DNA from: Microbacteriaceae bacterium
GTDB lineage: Bacteria > Actinomycetota > Actinomycetes > Actinomycetales > Microbacteriaceae
DNA length: 64,000 nt
Reading direction: 5' to 3'
Assembly: GCA_025463545.1 (NCBI GenBank)
Contig: JAODAR010000010.1
Location: 186,001-250,000 of the forward strand
This document shows positions 33,259 to 42,158 of the stretch, piece by piece. Each line of letters opens with the position of its first letter. Position 1 is the first letter of the stretch. Below the pieces are notes generated by a model, which saw nothing but the letters and a program-made list of their open reading frames with translations, was not told where the DNA came from and did no database searches. Made by a program: the position numbers and the translations under genes.

Positions 33259-33595
33259 ATCGCGGACGCCGTGTTCGACCTGAAGCTGCCGGTGACGGCG
33301 AACACGCCCTCGGAGGCCTCCTTCTGGGCGGAGACCGCCGCCGACCTGTTCGGCCCGAACCGGTTCGTGACACTACAGTTTCCGAAGTCGGGGTCGGAGG
33401 ACTTCTCCAAGAACCTTCTGGAGGTGCCGGGCTCGTTCGGGCACATCGGTGCCGGCTCCCCCGAAGTCGACCCCAGCGAGTGGGCGCCGTTGCACTCGCC
33501 GCGTGCCCAGTTCGACACCGGGTGCTGGCGACCAGGCGTCGTTCCTGGCGACTCCGGCCGTGCGGCGGCTGATCGTTGCGACGCCTGCGCCCTAA
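33241..33595 (+). pseudogene. M20-family amidohydrolase C-terminal remnant
   Basis: The plus-strand frame reads VQLLELIADAVFDLKLPVT, SEASFWAETAADLFGPNRFV, then FPKSGSEDFSKNLLEVPGSF and HIGAGSPEVDPSEW, ending PLHSPRAQFDTG. GSEDFS and the VPG-F-HIGA pattern are the late motifs of M20 amidohydrolases (N-acyl amino acid or IAA-amidohydrolase type). One extra G near 33525 shifts the frame; in the next frame GAGDQASFLATPAVRRLIVA continues to TAA at 33593. The N-terminal two thirds with the metal site are absent. It abuts the GlnQ remnant head to head. Confidence 0.82.
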
Positions 33596-33918
33596 GCAGG
33601 CAATCCCCTCACGATCCATCCGAGAGCGACGTACCACGTGCACAAAGACCTTGACCTCGACCGGCCAAAACGCCGTTGTGGATATCGGATGTCGCCACGG
33701 CAACCATGGCCACAATCCGTGCAGACCGATGCGCGCTCAAGCCGGTCAGCACCGATAGATCGCTTGCGAAGATACCTGGAGTGAGATCTGCGCCACCAGC
33801 GACTCCTCCGTCATCTTGCGACCTCCGGCTTGGCGCGCCGCTACAGCCGGTAGTCCTGTCGAAGCGACTTCGGCAATGCAACCAAGGTGCCGTCGTCAAA
33901 CAAGCGTCGGCGCTATCG
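33596..33918. other. 323-base stretch without a recognised gene
   Basis: Lies between the end of the M20 remnant and the CoA-transferase stop. Frames on both strands show no family motifs, so this may be further decayed coding DNA. I see no hairpin or repeat of note. Confidence 0.5.
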
Positions 33919-35163
33919 CTATTTCCGACAGTCGGCGCTTTCGTCGCTCGACACGACGATTCCCTCTGCAATGAGCCTGTCGATTTCTGCATGGTCAAGG
34001 CCGATGCGCGCGAGGGTCTGGCGAGACTGTTCGCCAAGGCGTGGCGGGTATGTCTGCGACGCCATTGGGGCGCCCACGTATCTGACCGGATTTCCGAGAC
34101 TAGAGAATCGTTGTCCCGTGCTGGACTGCAACTCCAGTATCATTCCGCGGTCAGTTTGCTTTGCGTCGTCCAACGCCTCAAGAACATTTCGAATGGGAGC
34201 AACGGGCACATCGTTGATCAGCAACTGCTCTACCCATTCTGCCGCGGTTCTTTCGGCGAAGGCGGATTCAAGTACAGCATCGAGCTCAGCCCGGTGGGTC
34301 AGACGGGAGCTCGAATTCGCAAAGCGCGGGTCGGAAAGCAGTTCGGGCCTGGCAACGGTATGACACAGGTTTCGCCACATCCGCTCGGTGTTCGCCGTGA
34401 CAACGAACACCCTCCCATCGGAGCCAACGTAGGACCGATAGGTCGGTATGGAATCGTGGCCGCTTCCCTGCGGCGCGGGCACGACGCCGGAGTGCATCGC
34501 GTAGGCAGCCTGATACGACAGCATGGAGAGCTGGCCGTCAAGCATCGAGATATCGAGTACCCGCCCCACACCCTCCAGCTTCTGGTGCGGTAGCGCGGCG
34601 AGTATCCCAATGACGGCGTACAGACCGGCTACCAGGTCGCCTGCCGGAATCCCCAGGCGGACCGGTGACCCGCCGGACTCGCCGGTCAGACTCATCACCC
34701 CGGCTAGAGCCTGGACCACCATGTCGTAGGCGGGCCGTTCGGCGTTATCCCCGGTTTGGCCGAAGCCGCTGATTGACGCCCAAATGAGTTGCGGGTGTTT
34801 CGCCGTGATCGCCTCCACGTCGAGGCCCAGGCGCAGGCACACACCGGGCCTGAAGTTCTCGACCACGACGTCACTCGCCGCAATCAATTGTTCGACCAGG
34901 CGCAGGCCGTCCGGAGACTTCATGTCCACGGCGATGCTCGACTTGCCGCGATTGTTGGCGAGAAAATACACGCTGTCCTCGCCGACGAAATGCGGTGGGA
35001 TCGCTCTGCTGGAGTCCCCGGTGACAGGCTCGACTTTCGTAACGTCGGCGCCCAGGTCGGCAAGGATCTGGGTGCAGAACGGCCCGGAAAGGAACGTCGT
35101 GAGGTCGAGGACCTTCAAGCCCGCCAGCGGTGCTGCGGCGGTCGACGTGTCGTGGTTGCTCAT
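33919..35163 (-). CDS. CaiB/BaiF (class III) CoA-transferase
   Basis: 414 residues. GLKVLDLTTFLSGPFCTQILADLGADVTKVE is the N-terminal signature; FRPGVCLRLGLD and WASISGFGQTG precede the conserved AYDMVVQALAGVMSLTG, whose Asp is the CoA-thioester nucleophile in formyl-CoA transferase. LGIPAGDLVAGLYAVIGILAAL follows. The family moves CoA between carboxylic acids. It ends the minus-strand catabolic set and lies 12 bases after the thiolase gene, suggesting activation or product release of a carboxylic acid within that pathway. Confidence 0.93.
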   Translation of the reverse strand: MSNHDTSTAAAPLAGLKVLDLTTFLSGPFCTQILADLGADVTKVEPVTGDSSRAIPPHFVGEDSVYFLANNRGKSSIAVDMKSPDGLRLVEQLIAASDVVVENFRPGVCLRLGLDVEAITAKHPQLIWASISGFGQTGDNAERPAYDMVVQALAGVMSLTGESGGSPVRLGIPAGDLVAGLYAVIGILAALPHQKLEGVGRVLDISMLDGQLSMLSYQAAYAMHSGVVPAPQGSGHDSIPTYRSYVGSDGRVFVVTANTERMWRNLCHTVARPELLSDPRFANSSSRLTHRAELDAVLESAFAERTAAEWVEQLLINDVPVAPIRNVLEALDDAKQTDRGMILELQSSTGQRFSSLGNPVRYVGAPMASQTYPPRLGEQSRQTLARIGLDHAEIDRLIAEGIVVSSDESADCRK

Positions 35164-35175
35164 ACCGTTACCCGC

Positions 35176-36318
35176 CTAGACCGTTTCATAGAGATGAATT
35201 GAGCACGCGCCGTGATCCAGGCCGGCGATACCGCCGCCGGTGACGTGTGACAACGCTCGTCGGGCACCATCGACCTGGCGGCTGCCGGCCTGACCCGTCA
35301 GCTGCCAGTAGATTTCCACCGCTTGTGCGATTCCGCTCGCGCCAACGGGGTGTCCCTTCGCCAACAGCCCGCCGCTTGGATTGACCACCGTCCTGCCGCC
35401 GAAGGTGGTCGCACCTGAAGCGAGGTAGTCAAGCGCCTCTCCCTCCTCGCAGAGGCCGAGTGCTTCGTAATAGACGAGCTCGGCAATGGTGAACGCATCA
35501 TGGAGTTCCACCACGTCGAGTTCGTCGGGGCTGATTCCCGCTTCCTCGTATGCATCCCTGGCCGACTTGGAGGAGATTTCGGGCTTGAGCATGTCTCGGA
35601 AGCCGGCCTCGACCTCCCCGGAGTGCAACACGGATGCCGTGATGCGCACCTTCGGGCGATCGCTGACCTTGGGATGGTCCCCGGCCGCCACGATCACGAC
35701 CGCAGCCCCGTCGCCGGTCGGGCAGCACTGCAGCAAGGTGAGCGGGTCGGCGATCATTCGTGATCCCACAACCTGTTCCACGGTCACCTCTTTCTGGAAC
35801 TGCGCGAAGGGATTGAGCGCGCCGTGTCGCCGATTCTTGACGCTGATCCCGGCCAGGTCCTCCGACGTGGCCCCCCGTTCGTGCAGGAAGCGGCGAGCGC
35901 GCATGGCGTACATTGCCGGCATGACCATGCCCTGTTGCACTTCCCAATCCTCGGCGACGAGGGGAATCGTGCCGCCGCCGAATTGACTGAGCTTGTCCAC
36001 GCCGATGACAGCCACGAGGTCGTGCTTGCCTGTTCTGACCGCGTCCACTGCCAAGGCCAGGGCAGTGGCGCCGCCCGAGCACGCGTTGTCGACGTTGGTG
36101 ACAGGAATGCCCCCCAGGCCCAGCTCGCGGGCGATACGCTGCCCCGTCAGCATGCCACCGAAGGCATGCCCGCAGAACACGGCGTCCACGTCTGTCCGGT
36201 CAATACCAGCCGACTTTATGGCTTCGTAGAGAGGGGGTGCTGCCAGGCCCGAGTAGCTCGAATTCGGGTATTTGCCCATTTTGATCATCGCAGCGCTGGC
36301 GATGCTGACATCTCTCAT
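35176..36318 (-). CDS. Thiolase-family (SCP2-type) acyl-CoA acyltransferase
   Basis: 380 residues from ATG 36318, with GGAAGAAG upstream. VDNACSGGATALALAVDAV contains the acylated Cys; VVELHDAFTIAELVYYEALG and NPSGGLLAKGHPVGASGIAQ hold the HDA and GHP motifs of non-degradative SCP-x thiolases. The C-terminal HVTGGGIAGLDHGACSIHLYE lacks the classic CxG, which fits the thiolase-like subset that works with DUF35 partners. The adjacent DUF35 gene (stop three bases before this start) supports a joint complex. Confidence 0.92.
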   Translation of the reverse strand: MRDVSIASAAMIKMGKYPNSSYSGLAAPPLYEAIKSAGIDRTDVDAVFCGHAFGGMLTGQRIARELGLGGIPVTNVDNACSGGATALALAVDAVRTGKHDLVAVIGVDKLSQFGGGTIPLVAEDWEVQQGMVMPAMYAMRARRFLHERGATSEDLAGISVKNRRHGALNPFAQFQKEVTVEQVVGSRMIADPLTLLQCCPTGDGAAVVIVAAGDHPKVSDRPKVRITASVLHSGEVEAGFRDMLKPEISSKSARDAYEEAGISPDELDVVELHDAFTIAELVYYEALGLCEEGEALDYLASGATTFGGRTVVNPSGGLLAKGHPVGASGIAQAVEIYWQLTGQAGSRQVDGARRALSHVTGGGIAGLDHGACSIHLYETV

Positions 36319-36320
36319 GA

Positions 36321-36734
36321 TTACTTCTTCCCTGCTCGTGGCACAGCGCTGAACCACCACTGTCCGTTGTCGGCTTCAAGTCGGACGCCCGTGTCGAGTT
36401 CCGGCAGCGGGTAACCCGTTATGGGCGCAAGGACTCGCACCCCGTCGTTCAGGTCGACGAATCCGATCGTGTATGGCGTCTCCCGGCTTGCCGAGACGTG
36501 CACTGTAGTCACGGAGTAGAGGGAGCCTTCCGAAGCGAGTGCGACATCTGCGAGCGACACGCCCATGCAGTTGAAACAAATCGACCTGCGCGGGAAGAAG
36601 CGAGCACGACATTCTGTGCACTCGCTGCCGATCAAATGTGGATTCCCGTCGATTTCGCCAACGACGTTCGGGCCGGTCTCCGGCATATCTGCGAACGGCT
36701 GCAGCTCAACAGGCCCAGCGGTCTCTACGTTCAT
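36321..36734 (-). CDS. Zn-ribbon OB-fold protein (DUF35)
   Basis: 137 residues from ATG 36734 (AAGGGG upstream; a GTG at 36779 overlapping the ThDP gene stop is an alternative). CTECRARFFPRRSICFNC is the CxxC...CxxC rubredoxin-like zinc ribbon, and LYSVTTVHVSASRETPYTIGFVDL the OB-fold. Such proteins bind thiolases and HMG-CoA synthase and channel acyl-CoA. Gene order directly before the thiolase supports this. Confidence 0.93.
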   Translation of the reverse strand: MNVETAGPVELQPFADMPETGPNVVGEIDGNPHLIGSECTECRARFFPRRSICFNCMGVSLADVALASEGSLYSVTTVHVSASRETPYTIGFVDLNDGVRVLAPITGYPLPELDTGVRLEADNGQWWFSAVPRAGKK

Positions 36735-36775
36735 GTGATTTTCCCCTTGTTGGATTCTTCGGTTGAAGATCGATG

Positions 36776-38431
36776 TCACGCCGGACCCAAGTCGCGTGGA
36801 TCGGTCATCACTTCGATGAGGGCTGGTCCCCCGATGGTCATGAATTCTGCGAGCGCGGCGCGCAGTTCCTCGGCATTCCAGACTCTGCGGGACTCCAGGC
36901 CGAAGCCAGCTGCGATCTGCGCAATGTGTGGTCCCTTGATGTCCATTCCGGGATATCTGTTCGTTTCGACCGCGCGCCCGCCGTAGCGATGGAGTCCGGC
37001 ACCGACCGCCGCGAACGCCTCGTTGTTGACGACAACGTAGAGAACGGTAAGTTTCTCGCGGCTGGCCAGCGCGAGGCCCTGCATTCCGAACTGGAACGAG
37101 CCGTCCCCGAGGACGCAGATGGTCCGTCCCTCAGGTTGCCCCACCTGCACACCGAGCGCAGCGCCGACGCCCCATCCCAGGTTTCCGCTTGAGGTGGTCA
37201 GCAATTGATCCACCCTGCGCTGCGGGATTATCCGCGCCATCGCTGCGTTCGACGTCGTCGCATCAACGACGACTGTGACCTCCTTCGTCACGAACTCGCC
37301 GATGGTGCGTGCCACGTCATCGACGTCCATGCGCGACTGGTCCGGGCCAGGCAGCCGCGTCCTCGCCGGCACCAGGTGCTCGATCCGCGGCAGGACCCTC
37401 CCCTCCGGTGCCAACCGTTTCACCTCGTCCACCAAGGATTGCAGTACCAGTAGCTGGTTACCGGCAAGGGCAGCGTCGGCACCGTATGTCTTGCCCAGTT
37501 CGGCAGGGTCGGTGGCCGACTGCACGATCTTCGCGCCGGCCGGGGGCGCCGATGAATTGCGTGATTCGAACTCGTGGAAACAGCGTGCACCAAGGAACGC
37601 GATTAGGTCTGCTTGCTCGACCAATGGGTGCCGGGCGCTGTAGAGGCCGGCGTACGCCGGGGCCGAGGTGTCGATGACACTTCGCTCGAACGACCTCCGG
37701 TCCTCGTGGAATACCGGAGCAGCGAGCAATTCGGACAGTTCCATGATCTGGGCCGATGCCCGGTCTCGAGCAACATCGTTACCAGCGACGAGAACCGGGC
37801 TCGTCGCGGCTACAAGTATCCGAGCGACCCGTGCGATCTCGGTCGCTGCGGGCTGCACGTCACTCAGTCGGCGCCGGTCGGGGGACGTCTCGAATGGCGC
37901 TTGGGGCGCCGGTGCAGCGAGCAGATCTTCGGATAGTCCCAGCCAGACCGGACCGCGGGGCTGGGTTGTCGCTACCTGCAGCGCTCGCGCTGCATCGTTT
38001 GCAATCTCATTTGCCTCCAGCGATTGCCAGCTCCACTTCACGCTCGCGTGTACCAGGTCGCTCACGCGTGGCGGTGCCGTGAAACCGCGCCGGGACTGAA
38101 TGGCCAAGGATTTGAGGCCGCTCATTATCAGGATCGGCGATTGCCCGATCTGTGCCGTATAGATTCCTCCGACACCATTCGCGAGTCCGACCGATGTGTG
38201 CAGGAATACCGCAGTCGGCTTTCCTGTCGAGCGCGAGAGACCGTCGGCCATGGCCACTGCGGTGACCTCGTGCGTGGCGGTCCAGATTTTGATGCCGTCA
38301 AAGTCCACTGTCGCGTCGAGAAAGGCCGCCTCGGTGCTGCCGGGGCAGATGAAAACGTCACGGATTCCCCACGCGATGAGTGTTGCGAGGAGTCGGTCGC
38401 TGGCCTGTGGAGTCGCCATTGCGTCGCTCAT
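36776..38431 (-). CDS. Thiamine-diphosphate-dependent enzyme (acetolactate synthase/benzoylformate decarboxylase type)
   Basis: 551 residues. The PYR domain has THEVTAVAMADGLSR with the activating Glu; the middle domain follows; the PP domain has LGDGSFQFGMQGLALASREK and VVNNEAF, the GDG...NN Mg-ThDP motif. FICPGSTEAAFLDA is unlike housekeeping acetolactate synthase. Decarboxylation of a 2-oxo acid to an aldehyde, which the next gene's aldehyde dehydrogenase (four-base overlap) would oxidise, is a consistent inference, as in benzoylformate metabolism. Confidence 0.9.
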   Translation of the reverse strand: MSDAMATPQASDRLLATLIAWGIRDVFICPGSTEAAFLDATVDFDGIKIWTATHEVTAVAMADGLSRSTGKPTAVFLHTSVGLANGVGGIYTAQIGQSPILIMSGLKSLAIQSRRGFTAPPRVSDLVHASVKWSWQSLEANEIANDAARALQVATTQPRGPVWLGLSEDLLAAPAPQAPFETSPDRRRLSDVQPAATEIARVARILVAATSPVLVAGNDVARDRASAQIMELSELLAAPVFHEDRRSFERSVIDTSAPAYAGLYSARHPLVEQADLIAFLGARCFHEFESRNSSAPPAGAKIVQSATDPAELGKTYGADAALAGNQLLVLQSLVDEVKRLAPEGRVLPRIEHLVPARTRLPGPDQSRMDVDDVARTIGEFVTKEVTVVVDATTSNAAMARIIPQRRVDQLLTTSSGNLGWGVGAALGVQVGQPEGRTICVLGDGSFQFGMQGLALASREKLTVLYVVVNNEAFAAVGAGLHRYGGRAVETNRYPGMDIKGPHIAQIAAGFGLESRRVWNAEELRAALAEFMTIGGPALIEVMTDPRDLGPA

Positions 38432-39933
38432 CGCTTCGGCCCCGGCAGAGCGGAATGTTTCACGACTGTCACCACGGACTGGAGCTCTGAGCTCTCTTCG
38501 AGCGCGATGAAACCGTGTCGGCGTCCAATGCCGCTTTGCTTGACCCCGCCGAACGGGATATCGAGGGGTGAAGCGCCGAGCCGATGTGCATTGATGAAGA
38601 CTGAACCGGCCTCCAGCCTTCTGGCCACATCGGTCGCGGCGGCCGTGTCATGGCTCCAGATCGAAGCAGCCAATCCGAATTCCGACTTGTTCGCATAGGT
38701 GACCGCTTCGTCAATGGTCGAGTAAGTGACTATGGGAAGCACCGGGCCGAACTGCTCCTCCTGCACGATGCGCGCATCATTCGGAACGTGCCTGACCAGG
38801 GTGGGCCGAATGAAATAGCCACCTCGCTCCAGTAACTCCGCGTCAAGGTTCCCGTGCTCGGAAACCGTCGCACCCGAGTCTTTCGAGACGGAGATGAGAT
38901 CCAGAACCTTGTCGTACTGGGACTTGTTACTCACCGGACCGATGTCCGATCTCGAGTCGTCGCCCCGACCGAGTTGCATGCGGTCGAGCCGTTCCGAAAG
39001 TTTGGTGTACAGCTCGTGTGCCTGATCTTCGTGAACGTAGATCCGCTTGATCGAGTAGCAGACCTGGCCTGAGCAGGTGAATGCCCCCAGCGCGATCTCG
39101 TCGACCATGGACTCATCGAGAGTGGTCCGCGGAAGTAGGATCGCTGGATCGTTTCCGCCCAACTCAAGGCCGAGCCGTTTGAAGTTGCCCAGGCCCGCCA
39201 AGGCGATGGCTTTGCCTGTGGCAGTGCTGCCCGTGAAATAGAGTGCGCGCACGTCGGGGTGGGAGGCGATCGCCTCACCGACCGGTCGGCCCGGCCCCTG
39301 GACGATGGACACAACGCCGGGGGGAAGTTGCGCGGCCAGAATCTCGAGGATACGGCTGAGGGTGAGAGGAGCCAGCTCAGAGGGCTTGACCACCACCGGA
39401 TTCCCGGCGAGCAACGCGGGTGCAAGCATCAGGAACGCGAGATACACCGGATAGTTCCACGGCACGATCACGCCGGCCACGCCAATTGCCCGTCGTCGAA
39501 GCATCACTTCACCGATCGCCACGTCACGGCACGTCTCGTTCGCGAACTCATCTGCGAGTGACGCGTAGTACTCGAGCACAGTCGGCGCTCCGAGCGTGTC
39601 TACTTCTGCTTCCCAGCGCACCTTTCCATGCTCCCGGATCAGGAGGTCCACCAACGATTCGGAGTGAATGGCCTCACGCATCGCTGCCGCAGCGCGGGAC
39701 AGCATCCGTGCGCGTTCCTGGGGGGACAGCGACGACCATGCGGGCAGTGCGTCAAGGGCAGCGGCGACAGCGTCATCGACGTCTGCCTCTGTCCCGAGCG
39801 CCAGGAGCCCGACGACGCGATCCGGGTCGGCGGGGTCGTGGATCGTCTGCGTCGGTCGTTCCTTGATCGACCCGCCGACGAGAACCCGTGCCATCGGCAA
39901 GCGGGACTCGGCGGCGGTGGAGAGCTTGGGCAA
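38428..39933 (-). CDS. NAD(P)-dependent aldehyde dehydrogenase
   Basis: 501 residues. VIVPWNYPVYLAFLMLAPAL, YFTGSTATGKAIA, LELGGNDPAILLP (catalytic Glu), FTCSGQVCYSIKR (catalytic Cys) and IPFGGVKQSGIGRRHG are the expected ordered motifs. First gene of the minus-strand set, divergent from the MFS gene across 93 bases containing inverted repeats. Co-located with the ThDP enzyme, it probably converts the aldehyde product to an acid. Confidence 0.94.
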   Translation of the reverse strand: MPKLSTAAESRLPMARVLVGGSIKERPTQTIHDPADPDRVVGLLALGTEADVDDAVAAALDALPAWSSLSPQERARMLSRAAAAMREAIHSESLVDLLIREHGKVRWEAEVDTLGAPTVLEYYASLADEFANETCRDVAIGEVMLRRRAIGVAGVIVPWNYPVYLAFLMLAPALLAGNPVVVKPSELAPLTLSRILEILAAQLPPGVVSIVQGPGRPVGEAIASHPDVRALYFTGSTATGKAIALAGLGNFKRLGLELGGNDPAILLPRTTLDESMVDEIALGAFTCSGQVCYSIKRIYVHEDQAHELYTKLSERLDRMQLGRGDDSRSDIGPVSNKSQYDKVLDLISVSKDSGATVSEHGNLDAELLERGGYFIRPTLVRHVPNDARIVQEEQFGPVLPIVTYSTIDEAVTYANKSEFGLAASIWSHDTAAATDVARRLEAGSVFINAHRLGASPLDIPFGGVKQSGIGRRHGFIALEESSELQSVVTVVKHSALPGPKR

Positions 39934-39962
39934 CGTTGCTTCTCACTTTCACTTTCGCCTTG

Positions 39963-40018
39963 CTTGACTCGGGGTGTACCGTCAAGCGAAACATCTGTTC
40001 CACAGTGTCTCTGTGAAA
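39963..40018. promoter_or_regulatory. Inverted repeats between aldehyde dehydrogenase and MFS genes
   Basis: Two dyads: CTTGAC (39963) with GTCAAG (39986 end) separated by 12 bases, and TTCCACAG (39998-40005) with CTGTGAAA (40011-40018), seven of eight pairs with a five-base centre. They occupy the divergent promoter region next to an IclR-regulated cluster and are likely operators for both directions. Confidence 0.5.
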
Positions 40019-40026
40019 GGGAAGCC

Positions 40027-41253
40027 GTGTCAAGCATTGAAATTGGTTCACCTCCCGTTCGTGGCGTTCGCGCCGCAACCATGACGATCTCACTCATGGT
40101 CCTGGCCGTGCTCCTGCCGTACTCTCTCGGGGTCATCGGCCCCGCCGTCACCCGTGATCTCGACATCGCCGACTCTGACTACGGACTCATCACGGGCGCG
40201 GTCTATCTGGTTGCGGGGCTCTCGGCCGGCTGGTTCGGTCGCATCTCTGACCGGCTGGATCTCCGCCTGGCGCTGGTGGCGGCCTTTGCGGTGTGTGCAG
40301 TCAGTTTCGCCAGCTTCTCGGCCGTCACCGCCCTGGTTCCGGCTGTGCTGCTTGCCGCCTTGGGCGGGTGCGTCCTGGCGGTCAGCAACCCGATCTCCAA
40401 TCTCCTCGTCGTCAGGGCCTTCCCGCCACGGCACTGGGGCACCCTCATCGGCTGGAAGCAATCCGGCGTGCCGATTGCGGCGATCCTGTCCGGGCTGGCC
40501 GTGGCGCCCGCTGCCCAGCTGATGGGCTGGCGCGAAACTTTGCTCGCCATGACTGTCATCCCCGTGGTGCTCCTTGCGCTCTCCCTCAAGCGAGTGGTGA
40601 GCGCCCCAGTGCCAGCGCCGACGCCAGCGGTGGCCGCGCGCGGTCTGACTCCATCGCGACCTCTGAAGCTCGGTTTTCTCGTCATCTTTTCGCTGCTCAT
40701 GGGCGCCGGCAACGGCATCATCACCAGCTATTACGTGCTCTATGCGCGTTCAGAGATCGGCGCTTCGACTATGCAGGCGGCTGCCATCGTCGCGGTGCTC
40801 GGCGTCGTAGGGACTGTCGTCCGGGTGCTCGGAGCGAGAATCCTGGCCGGGTGGACCCTGGAAGGCGTGCTCGCGAGCCTTGCCCTGGTCGGCATGCTGA
40901 GTTCCGCCTGCGTCATTGCCGCGCCCCTGGCCGGAGTCTGGCTGATGTACCTCGGTGCAGTCCTGGCCGGTGCCGGAGCGCTGGGATGGCTCGCATTCGC
41001 CATGATGGCCCTGGCCATCAGAAGTCCCTCAAGCGAACTCGGGAGAGCAAGCGGACGGGTGTCGCAAGCCTTCTACATCGGCCTCCTGGCCGGGCCGCCG
41101 CTCGCGGGAGCAACACTGGCGCTCACGGACGACTACACGACGATGTGGCTGATGCAGGGCGTTTTCTACGCACTAGCCGCGACCGTTTCGCTCATCGCGC
41201 GGGCGCGCTCGAAATTCTCCCTTGACATGGCCGATGCGAACACTCATCCTTGA
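40027..41253 (+). CDS. MFS transporter
   Basis: 408 residues from GTG 40027 (AAGGGAAGCC upstream). About twelve hydrophobic segments; WFGRISDRLDLRLAL is the MFS loop 2-3 signature and LGARILAGWTLEG its second-half equivalent. FPPRHWGTLIGWKQSGVPIAAILSGL resembles aromatic-acid and organic-acid permeases. It is co-oriented with and overlaps or adjoins the IclR gene, so probably imports (or exports) the compound degraded by the flanking genes. Confidence 0.92.
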   Translation: MSSIEIGSPPVRGVRAATMTISLMVLAVLLPYSLGVIGPAVTRDLDIADSDYGLITGAVYLVAGLSAGWFGRISDRLDLRLALVAAFAVCAVSFASFSAVTALVPAVLLAALGGCVLAVSNPISNLLVVRAFPPRHWGTLIGWKQSGVPIAAILSGLAVAPAAQLMGWRETLLAMTVIPVVLLALSLKRVVSAPVPAPTPAVAARGLTPSRPLKLGFLVIFSLLMGAGNGIITSYYVLYARSEIGASTMQAAAIVAVLGVVGTVVRVLGARILAGWTLEGVLASLALVGMLSSACVIAAPLAGVWLMYLGAVLAGAGALGWLAFAMMALAIRSPSSELGRASGRVSQAFYIGLLAGPPLAGATLALTDDYTTMWLMQGVFYALAATVSLIARARSKFSLDMADANTHP

Positions 41254-41293
41254 GCGGAACGGTTGTTTCAATATGCGGGACAGGAGCGAGCAA

Positions 41294-42109
41294 ATGAGCG
41301 ATAACCAGATGGGGCGCGATCCTGTCGTCAAGGCGCTCGAATTGCTTTCGGTGATCATCGATATGAACACCGCCACCGTTGGCGTGCGAGAAGTCGCATC
41401 GAAAAGCGGGATGTCACCGAGCACGGTCCATCGCATCCTCGGTCAGCTCGAAAAGTTGTCGCTGATGCAAAAGGACGGCGCCGGACGGTACGCCATCGGC
41501 TTGGAGCTTTATCGGTGGGGCCGGCGACTCGCGACGCAGTTCCCGCTTCGCGAAGCTGCCATGCCGGAGCTCCGCAAGCTCGTCAGCGCGTGCAATGAGA
41601 CCGGCTTCCTCGGGGTCTACAACCCCCGGAGCCAACAGATGATGTACTCGGCGAGCGTCGAATCGACGCACACCCTTCGTTACGTGATTCCCCTCGAGGA
41701 GTGGCGGCCGGTCTATTCCGGAGCCTCCGGGCTTGCGATTCTCGCGTTCCTTCCTGCCGAAGAACAGCAAGAGATTCTCGGAGGCTCTCACCTCACCCGG
41801 ATCACGAGGGAGACCGTCACCGACACCGTGTCCATCCGTGGCATGATCGACCAGATTCGAGAAGACGGCGTGGCGTTGTCGCGCAGCCAGAACATCGATG
41901 GCGCCGTCGGCGTGGCCGCGCCCATCTTCGACGCCGGTAATCGAGTCATCGGCGATGTCGTCCTCACCATTCCGGAACAGCGCTTCAATCCGATGCACGA
42001 GGGCGACCTCCGCCGTCGGATCATATCCTGCGCTTCACAGATTTCCATTGAACTTGGCGCCGAGGTCCGCCAAGGCGAATGGCCACCGCGGGTGGCTCTC
42101 GCTAGCTGA
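41294..42109 (+). CDS. IclR family transcriptional regulator
   Basis: 271 residues from ATG 41294, with CAGGAGCGAGC upstream; an earlier ATG inside the MFS gene lacks a site. Winged helix about residues 12-70 (VREVASKSGMSPSTVHRILGQLEK), then the effector domain with NETGFLGVYN, YSGASGLAILAFLP, EDGVALSRSQNIDGAVGVAAPIFD and VVLTIPEQR. Likely the regulator of this catabolic cluster in both directions, responding to the substrate or an intermediate. Confidence 0.93.
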   Translation: MSDNQMGRDPVVKALELLSVIIDMNTATVGVREVASKSGMSPSTVHRILGQLEKLSLMQKDGAGRYAIGLELYRWGRRLATQFPLREAAMPELRKLVSACNETGFLGVYNPRSQQMMYSASVESTHTLRYVIPLEEWRPVYSGASGLAILAFLPAEEQQEILGGSHLTRITRETVTDTVSIRGMIDQIREDGVALSRSQNIDGAVGVAAPIFDAGNRVIGDVVLTIPEQRFNPMHEGDLRRRIISCASQISIELGAEVRQGEWPPRVALAS

Positions 42110-42158
42110 CGATCCCGTCTAGCCCTCAGCCGCACCACTATTCTGCAAAGGAGCAGCA

